Assembly (NCBI GenBank): GCA_003505715.1
Contig: DNXU01000204.1
Span: forward strand, 31,384-41,989
DNA length: 10,606 bases
Source of the DNA: Cyanobacteria bacterium UBA8803
GTDB taxonomy: Bacteria; Cyanobacteriota; Cyanobacteriia; Cyanobacteriales; Coleofasciculaceae
Reading direction: 5' to 3'
Shown here: piece after piece, positions 5,868 to 10,606 of the stretch
How the letters are laid out: every line of letters begins with the position of its first letter
Numbering within the stretch: position 1 is the first letter of the stretch
Notes under the pieces: generated by a model
Database searches by the model: none
What the model was told of the DNA's origin: nothing
What the model saw: only the letters and a program-made list of their open reading frames with translations
Translations under genes and position numbers: made by a program

Positions 5868-8800
5868 ATGGTCATGCTTGCAGAACACTCGCGAAAGGTT
5901 CATCGCTGTCTTGCAATTTTGATGGGTGTGGTATTTGCTACGGCTACCAGCAGCCCCATTAGCGCTCAACCCAGTACTACTAAAGTGCCTCACTCACCAG
6001 CAACAGAGGCTCCCTCCGCAGCAGGAACGGGGCAACCCGTACAAGCTCCAGGTGGACAAGTCGCCGTGTTTCTAGGACATGAGCAGTGGGTTGAAAGTGC
6101 AGTATTTAGTCCTGATGGGAGGCAAATCCTTACTGTCAGTGCAGGTACCGTCCGCATGTGGGATGTCAACGGCAATCTCTTGATGACGTTGAGGCATGAC
6201 CGTTGGGGCAGTAGTGGAGTATTTATATTTAGCCCCGATGGAAAGCAAATCCTCACTTCCAGTGTGGATAAAACTGCCCGTCTGTGGGATACCGAAGGTA
6301 ATCTTCTAGCAGAGTTCCAGGGACATGAGAATTGGATCGACAGTGCAGTATTTAGCCCCGACGCTAGCCAAATCCTCACTGTCAGTATGGATAGAACTGC
6401 CCGCTTGTGGGATACCAAGGGTAATCTCCTAGCTGTGTTGCGCGGGCATGAGGATTATGTCCGCAGTGCAGTATTTAGCCCCGATGGAAAGCAAATCCTC
6501 ACTGCTAGTTGGGATAAAACCGCCCGCCTGTGGGATACCAAGGGCAACCTGTTAACAGAGTTCCGGGGGCATGAGAATGGGGTCAACAGCGCAGTATTTA
6601 GCCCCGATGGAAGGCAAATCCTTACCACTAGTCATGATAAAACCGCCCAGTTGTGGGATACCAAGGGCAACCTGTTAACAGAGTTCCGTGGGCATGAGAA
6701 TGGGGTCAACAGTGCAGTATTTAGCCCCGATGATAGCCAAATCCTCACTGCCAGTGCGGATGGAACCGCTCGCTTGTGGGATACCAAGGGCAATCTTCTG
6801 GCTGCGTTCCGGGGGCGTTATACAGGAGTCAAGAGTGCAGTATTTAGCCCCGATGGTCGCCGAATTCTCGCTATCAGTATGGATGGAAGTACCCGTCTGT
6901 GGGATAACAAGGGCAATCTCCTGGCGGAGTTATCAGGGCACGAGAGGTCGGTCAACAGTGCAGTATTTAGCCCCGATGGGAGGCAAATCCTCACTGCTAG
7001 TGACGATGGAACCGCCCGCCTGTGGGACGTATTAGCTGTGATCACCACCCAAACCGAGCAAATGGCTGCTCAGCAAGCCTTTGAGCAGGGAGTGTCTAAG
7101 CATAACGCACAACAGGCCGTATTTAGAGAAGATCAAGATAGGGTCAACAGTGCAGTATTTAGCCCCGATGGGAGGCAAATCCTCACTGCTAGTCAGAATA
7201 AAACTGCTCGTCTGCGGGATACTAAAGGTAATGTTCTGGCTGTGTTCCGGCATGAGGAATGGGTCAACAGCGCAGTATTTAGCCCCGACGGTAGCCAAAT
7301 CCTCACTGCTAGTAAAGATCAAACCGCCCGTCTATGGGGTACTAAAGGCAATGTTCTGGCTGTGTTCCGGCATGAGGAATGGGTCAACAGCGCAGTATTT
7401 AGCCCCAATGGGAGTCAAATCCTGACTAGTAGCAATGGAACTGCCCGTCTGTGGGATACTAAAGGCTATCTCTTAAGAGAGTTCCGAGCAGATGGGCTGG
7501 TCACCAGTGCAGTATTTAGCCCTGATGGTTACCAAATCCTCACTGCAAGTTATGATAAAACTGTTCGCCTATGGGATATTCAAGGCAATCTCTTAATAGA
7601 GTTTCGAGAACATGGCACATTGGGGAGTACCAGTGCCAAATTTAGCCCCGATGGCAGCAAAATCCTCACTGCTAGTGAAGATAAAATAGCCCGCCTGTGG
7701 GATACCAAGGGCAATCTCCTGGCAGAGTTCCAAGGGCATGAGGGACAGGTTAACAGTGCAGAATTTAGCCCAGATGGTAGTCAAATCCTCACTGCTAGTG
7801 AAGATAAAACCGCCCGTCTGTGGGATACAAAAGGTAATCTTCTGGCGGTATTCCGGGGACATGAGGGTTGGGTCATAACTGGAGTGTTTAGCCCAGACGG
7901 GAAGCAAATCCTCACTGCTAGTAATGATGGAACAGCCCGCTTATGGAATCTGTCAGTAGCGATCGCAGCCCAAGCTGAGCAAGTAGCTATCCAGCAAGCC
8001 TTTCAGCAGCGTGTATCTGAGAATAACAATCAACTGTCTATTTTCCAGAGATATCGCTATCCGGTCTCAAGTGCAGTATTTAGTCCCGATGGCAGCCAAA
8101 TCCTTACTGTCAGTTGGGACACAATCTCCTTATGGGATACCAAGGGCAATCTCCTGGCAGAGTTCCGGGGGCATAAGGGACAGGTTAACAGTGCAGAATT
8201 TAGCCCAGATGGTAGTCAAATCCTCACTGCTAGTGAAGATAAAATAGCCCGCTTGTGGGATACCAAGGGCAATCTTCTGGCAGAGTTCCAGGGGCATGAG
8301 GGACAGGTTAACAGTGCAGAATTTAGCCCAGATGGTAGTCAAATCCTCACTGCTAGTGAAGATAAAACCGCCCGTCTGTGGGATACAAAAGGTAATCTTC
8401 TGGCGGTATTCCAAGGGCATCAGGAGCGGGTCAGCAATGCCATATTTAAACCTGATGGCAGTCAAATCCTCACCTTTAGCGATACAGTCCGTCGATGGGA
8501 CACCTCCGGTAATCTTTTGGCAGAGTTACAGGAGGATAAGGGATTATGGAGCGATGTAGTATTTAGCCCCGATGGGAAGCAAATCCTTTTTATCAGTCTA
8601 TACACCGCTTACTTGTACGATGGTAACCCAGGCAATCTCCTAGCCACTTTCACAGAGCCTGATCGGGATACGTTCCTCGGAGCGGTATTCAGCCCTGACG
8701 GCAGCCAAATCCTCACTGTTCACCGTAGCAGCGTCCTCCTCTGGGATATAAAGGGCAAACTTCTCGCTGTATTTCAGGGGCATACACTAGGGCTTACAAG

Positions 8801-10606
8801 TGGGGTCACGAGTGCCGTATTCAGTCCTGACGGAAGCCAAATTCTCACTGCTAGTAATGATGGAACTGTGCGATTGGGGAATGTATCAGCCGCGATTCAA
8901 GCTTACGCCCCTGAAGGAGCCTTTAAAGAAGGAAGTCAACTCAATCAGCAAGGAACCGTAGAATCGAGGCAACTAGCGATTCAAAAACTAGAAGAGGCTC
9001 TCACACTTTATCGTGCTGATAAAAACCACGCCCAAGCTGCCCAAGCACTATTAGAAATCGGCAACATTTACGCCAATTTAGGACAATTCCAAACCGCTCT
9101 AGACTCCTACAACCAAGCGTTACCCTTATCGCAACAAGCAGGTGCCAAAGCCGAAGAAGCCTCCATCCTCAACAGTCTGGGCGAACTCTACAACAATTTA
9201 GCTGACCCACAAACCGCCCTCAATTACCATAACCAAGCATTACCACTGTTGTATCAATTAAATGACCAAGGAGCAGTAGCCACCACCCTCAACAACATTG
9301 GCAGTATTAACGCCTCTCTAGGAAAACAGCAAAACGCCCTAGACTCCTACAACCAAGCCCTAACCATCTCCCGAACCGGAGGAGACAAAGCCGCAGAAAC
9401 ATCTGCCCTAATCGGCATTGGCGGCATTTACACCACTTCAAAAGACTGGTCAAACGCCCTGAATGCTTACAACCAAGCCCTCCAAATCTCCCGATTCCTC
9501 AACGACAAAGTAAAAGAAACCACAATCCTCAACCAAATCGGCAAGGTATACGCTGCATCCGGTCAAGAGTCTACCGCCCTAGACTACTACAACCAAGCCC
9601 TAACCTTATCCCAACAACTCGGATACAAAACCGAACAAGCCAACATCCTCTACAACCAAGCCACCTTAAACCGCCAGCAAAATAACCTCACTGCTGCCAA
9701 AACCGAAATCGAAACAGCTATCAATATTATTGAAGAACTTCGCACCCAAATCGCCAGCCAACAACTGCGGCAATCCTACTTCGCCCGCAACCAAGACTAC
9801 TACCAGTTCTACATCGACCTATTGATGCAACTGCACCAGCAAAACCCTAATCAAGGATATGATGCCCAAGCCTTGCAGATTAGTGAACGCGCCCGTGCCC
9901 GTAGCCTCCTTGAACTCCTCACCGAAGCCAACGCAGACATCCGTGCTGGAGTTGACCCCCAACTCCTAGAACAAGAACGCAATCTTACTCAACAACTCAA
10001 CGACTTAGAGTATCGCAAATATCAACTCCTGAGTACTCAACACAGCCAACAAGAACTTGAAGAGATTCAACAAAAAATAGATACAATTCTCACCCAACTC
10101 AAACAACTCGAAGCCAGAATCCGCATCGCTAGCCCCCGCTACGCTGAACTTAAGTACCCCGAACCCCTAACCCTACAACAGATTCAACAACAAGTACTTG
10201 ATGACGATACCGTACTTCTAGAATACTCCCTTGGAGAAGAGCGCAGTTACCTGTGGGCAGTCACCAAAAATAACATCACCAGCTATCAACTTCCCCCCAG
10301 AAGTGAAATCGAAACAGCCGCCCAATCCTTTTTCCGTCTGACAACAGATAAAAATGCCACCCTTGATGAAATTCTTCCAGCTTCCACCCAACTGACTCAA
10401 GTGATTCTGCCCAATCTCGCTCAACTGTCACAAAAACGCCTACTCATTGTGCCAGATGGTCAACTTCATTACATTCCTTTTTCCGCCCTCTCGGTGAATC
10501 CTTCCGACTATCAACCCTTACTTACAAAGCACCAAGTTATTCATCTGCCCTCTGCCTCCACTGTTGCCATCAACCGCAACCAACTCACTCAACGTGCAAT
10601 TGCCCC
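5868..10606 (+). CDS. Giant WD40 (22 blades)-TPR-CHAT protein, C-terminus beyond window
   Basis: One open frame of at least 1579 codons. The TAA at 5862 forces the start to ATG 5868 or ATG 5874; no good ribosome-binding site is visible. Residues 1-33 look like a signal peptide (K10/R13, hydrophobic 14-25, ISA before the cut), followed by a Pro/Ala/Ser/Thr linker to about 63. Twenty-two WD40 blades follow (core AVFSPDGSQILTAS, RLWDTKGNLLAEF) as propellers of 8 (70-387), 7 (425-694) and 7 (733-1005). TPR repeats occupy about 1018-1291, and a coiled coil about 1365-1421. The CHAT domain begins at about 1428 (LLEYSLGEERSYLWAVT, then VPDG at 1528-1531). CHAT is a caspase-like peptidase fold. Its catalytic His and Cys lie beyond the window, so activity cannot be judged. 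Propellers and TPRs should bind protein partners; export suggests an envelope location. Confidence 0.93.
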   Translation, partial: MVMLAEHSRKVHRCLAILMGVVFATATSSPISAQPSTTKVPHSPATEAPSAAGTGQPVQAPGGQVAVFLGHEQWVESAVFSPDGRQILTVSAGTVRMWDVNGNLLMTLRHDRWGSSGVFIFSPDGKQILTSSVDKTARLWDTEGNLLAEFQGHENWIDSAVFSPDASQILTVSMDRTARLWDTKGNLLAVLRGHEDYVRSAVFSPDGKQILTASWDKTARLWDTKGNLLTEFRGHENGVNSAVFSPDGRQILTTSHDKTAQLWDTKGNLLTEFRGHENGVNSAVFSPDDSQILTASADGTARLWDTKGNLLAAFRGRYTGVKSAVFSPDGRRILAISMDGSTRLWDNKGNLLAELSGHERSVNSAVFSPDGRQILTASDDGTARLWDVLAVITTQTEQMAAQQAFEQGVSKHNAQQAVFREDQDRVNSAVFSPDGRQILTASQNKTARLRDTKGNVLAVFRHEEWVNSAVFSPDGSQILTASKDQTARLWGTKGNVLAVFRHEEWVNSAVFSPNGSQILTSSNGTARLWDTKGYLLREFRADGLVTSAVFSPDGYQILTASYDKTVRLWDIQGNLLIEFREHGTLGSTSAKFSPDGSKILTASEDKIARLWDTKGNLLAEFQGHEGQVNSAEFSPDGSQILTASEDKTARLWDTKGNLLAVFRGHEGWVITGVFSPDGKQILTASNDGTARLWNLSVAIAAQAEQVAIQQAFQQRVSENNNQLSIFQRYRYPVSSAVFSPDGSQILTVSWDTISLWDTKGNLLAEFRGHKGQVNSAEFSPDGSQILTASEDKIARLWDTKGNLLAEFQGHEGQVNSAEFSPDGSQILTASEDKTARLWDTKGNLLAVFQGHQERVSNAIFKPDGSQILTFSDTVRRWDTSGNLLAELQEDKGLWSDVVFSPDGKQILFISLYTAYLYDGNPGNLLATFTEPDRDTFLGAVFSPDGSQILTVHRSSVLLWDIKGKLLAVFQGHTLGLTSGVTSAVFSPDGSQILTASNDGTVRLGNVSAAIQAYAPEGAFKEGSQLNQQGTVESRQLAIQKLEEALTLYRADKNHAQAAQALLEIGNIYANLGQFQTALDSYNQALPLSQQAGAKAEEASILNSLGELYNNLADPQTALNYHNQALPLLYQLNDQGAVATTLNNIGSINASLGKQQNALDSYNQALTISRTGGDKAAETSALIGIGGIYTTSKDWSNALNAYNQALQISRFLNDKVKETTILNQIGKVYAASGQESTALDYYNQALTLSQQLGYKTEQANILYNQATLNRQQNNLTAAKTEIETAINIIEELRTQIASQQLRQSYFARNQDYYQFYIDLLMQLHQQNPNQGYDAQALQISERARARSLLELLTEANADIRAGVDPQLLEQERNLTQQLNDLEYRKYQLLSTQHSQQELEEIQQKIDTILTQLKQLEARIRIASPRYAELKYPEPLTLQQIQQQVLDDDTVLLEYSLGEERSYLWAVTKNNITSYQLPPRSEIETAAQSFFRLTTDKNATLDEILPASTQLTQVILPNLAQLSQKRLLIVPDGQLHYIPFSALSVNPSDYQPLLTKHQVIHLPSASTVAINRNQLTQRAIA
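7029..7139 (+). other. Inter-propeller linker 1
   Basis: Residues 388-424 of the WD40-TPR-CHAT protein interrupt the blade array after blade 8. They include TEQMAAQQAFEQGVS and are predicted helical. About 15 of 34 aligned residues are identical to linker 2, so the linker is a conserved module, not random spacer. Confidence 0.7.
7741..7854 (+). repeat. 114-bp exact duplication, copy A
   Basis: Identical base for base to 8299-8412, 558 bp downstream, with near-identity (three differences) extending about 60 bases further upstream. It covers parts of blades 14 and 15. Confidence 0.9.
7950..8063 (+). other. Inter-propeller linker 2
   Basis: Residues 695-732 interrupt the array after blade 15. 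They include AEQVAIQQAFQQRVS, clearly related to linker 1. The distance from the end of propeller 1 to the end of propeller 2 is 921 bp and from 2 to 3 is 933 bp, suggesting duplication of a whole propeller-plus-linker unit. Confidence 0.7.
7959..7966. repeat. HIP1 palindrome
   Basis: A GCGATCGC copy lies in linker 2 of the WD40-TPR-CHAT gene. Confidence 0.9.
8299..8412 (+). repeat. 114-bp exact duplication, copy B
   Basis: Identical to 7741-7854. Its first 69 bases are also repeated in tandem 123 bp upstream (8176-8244), so the same blade sequence occurs three times. Confidence 0.9.
8880..8936 (+). other. Linker 3, propeller-to-TPR junction
   Basis: Residues about 1005-1023 (NVSAAIQAYAPEGAFKEGSQ) follow the last blade. 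The order of small, Ala-rich residues and the GAFKEG motif recall the AQQAFEQGVS part of linkers 1 and 2, but here the segment leads into the first TPR. Homology to the other linkers is weaker. Confidence 0.45.
9060..9740 (+). repeat. TPR-coding repeats with exact 120-bp period
   Basis: Repeat starts fall at 9060, 9180, 9300, 9420, 9540 and 9660 (residues 1065, 1105, 1145, 1185, 1225, 1265), exactly 40 codons apart. This is the long TPR spacing seen in kinesin-light-chain-like arrays. Each has the form GxIYxxLGxxQxALDSYNQAL. A further degenerate repeat precedes them at about residues 1018-1047. Confidence 0.88.

Larger units (their letters stand above)
6063..8880 (+). repeat. Tandem WD40-coding repeat array (120-123 bp units)
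   Basis: Twenty-two in-frame units, mostly 120 or 123 bp, each containing a variant of GTATTTAGCCCCGATGG and of CGTCTGTGGGATAC. The array is broken after unit 8 (7029-7139) and unit 15 (7950-8063) by homologous non-WD40 linkers. Neighbouring units can be almost identical: 6538 onward matches 6661 onward with two differences in about 72 bases, and 7230-7286 is identical to 7350-7406. Degenerate blades carry RLRD (9), RLWG (10), YLYD (20) and RLGN (22) in place of RLWD. Confidence 0.9.

Noticed and set aside
5990..8465. Open frames of 60-140 codons on both strands inside the WD40 region
   Set aside because: They are shadows of the repeated WD40 sequence: the same short phrases recur every 40 codons, and the plus-strand frame 5868-10606 is open throughout and explains the region.
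6063..8880. CRISPR-like regular repetition
   Set aside because: The repeats are 120-123 bp, in frame, diverged and protein-coding, without short identical repeats separated by unique spacers.
5868..10606. Craspase-type (type III-E CRISPR) TPR-CHAT system
   Set aside because: No gRAMP, Cas or CRISPR sequence is present in the window, and this protein has WD40 propellers and a predicted signal peptide that the Craspase TPR-CHAT lacks.
10440..10606. Catalytically dead CHAT domain because no His/Cys dyad is visible
   Set aside because: The window ends before the part of CHAT that holds the dyad, so its absence is uninformative.

Overview
The window looks like cyanobacterial chromosome. Four copies of the HIP1 octamer (GCGATCGC) are present at 324, 2206, 3889 and 7959. 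The gene families (DUF29, DUF928, CHASE2-cyclase, WD40-TPR-CHAT, a cupredoxin of the GYEPSQIVV type) are ones I associate with cyanobacteria, particularly large filamentous or colonial ones. The exact genus cannot be read from the sequence.

Left part (1-1593, minus strand): a small heavy-metal, probably copper, module. Reading along the minus strand, a CopZ-like HMA chaperone (1530-1336) is followed by a membrane protein with two cupredoxin domains (1258-305) and then by the N-terminal 61 codons of a MerR-family activator that leaves the window at position 1. Two MerR-type promoters with the same architecture (TTGACT, 20-bp spacer holding a 22-bp dyad) lie in front of copZ and merR. The merR promoter begins inside the stop codon of the cupredoxin gene. 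The three genes therefore look like one metal-induced, autoregulated regulon.

Middle (1594-2442): a lone plus-strand DUF29 gene, then a 242-bp convergent gap holding what may be remains of a decayed minus-strand gene.

Right part (2443-10606): a divergent locus. On the minus strand, a DUF928 protein with a signal peptide (5546-4761) is followed 77 bp later by a CHASE2-class III nucleotide cyclase with a degenerate PilZ-like C-terminus (4683-2443). On the plus strand, one uninterrupted frame runs from 5868 past the window end (at least 1579 residues): signal peptide, low-complexity linker, 22 WD40 blades arranged as three propellers of 8, 7 and 7, TPR repeats, a coiled coil and the beginning of a CHAT (caspase-like) peptidase domain. 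The CHAT catalytic His and Cys lie beyond the window. The 321-bp region between the divergent genes contains a good plus-strand promoter with a perfect 16-bp dyad in its spacer.

The DUF928 protein, the CHASE2 sensor and the WD40-TPR-CHAT protein are all predicted to act on the outer side of the cytoplasmic membrane. My best candidate for an undescribed system is an envelope-located, propeller-scaffolded CHAT protease paired with a second-messenger cyclase. This is inference from gene order and predicted topology. The WD40 array also shows recent internal blade duplication, and a codon-usage break where it joins the TPR-CHAT part, so the gene looks assembled and still rearranging.
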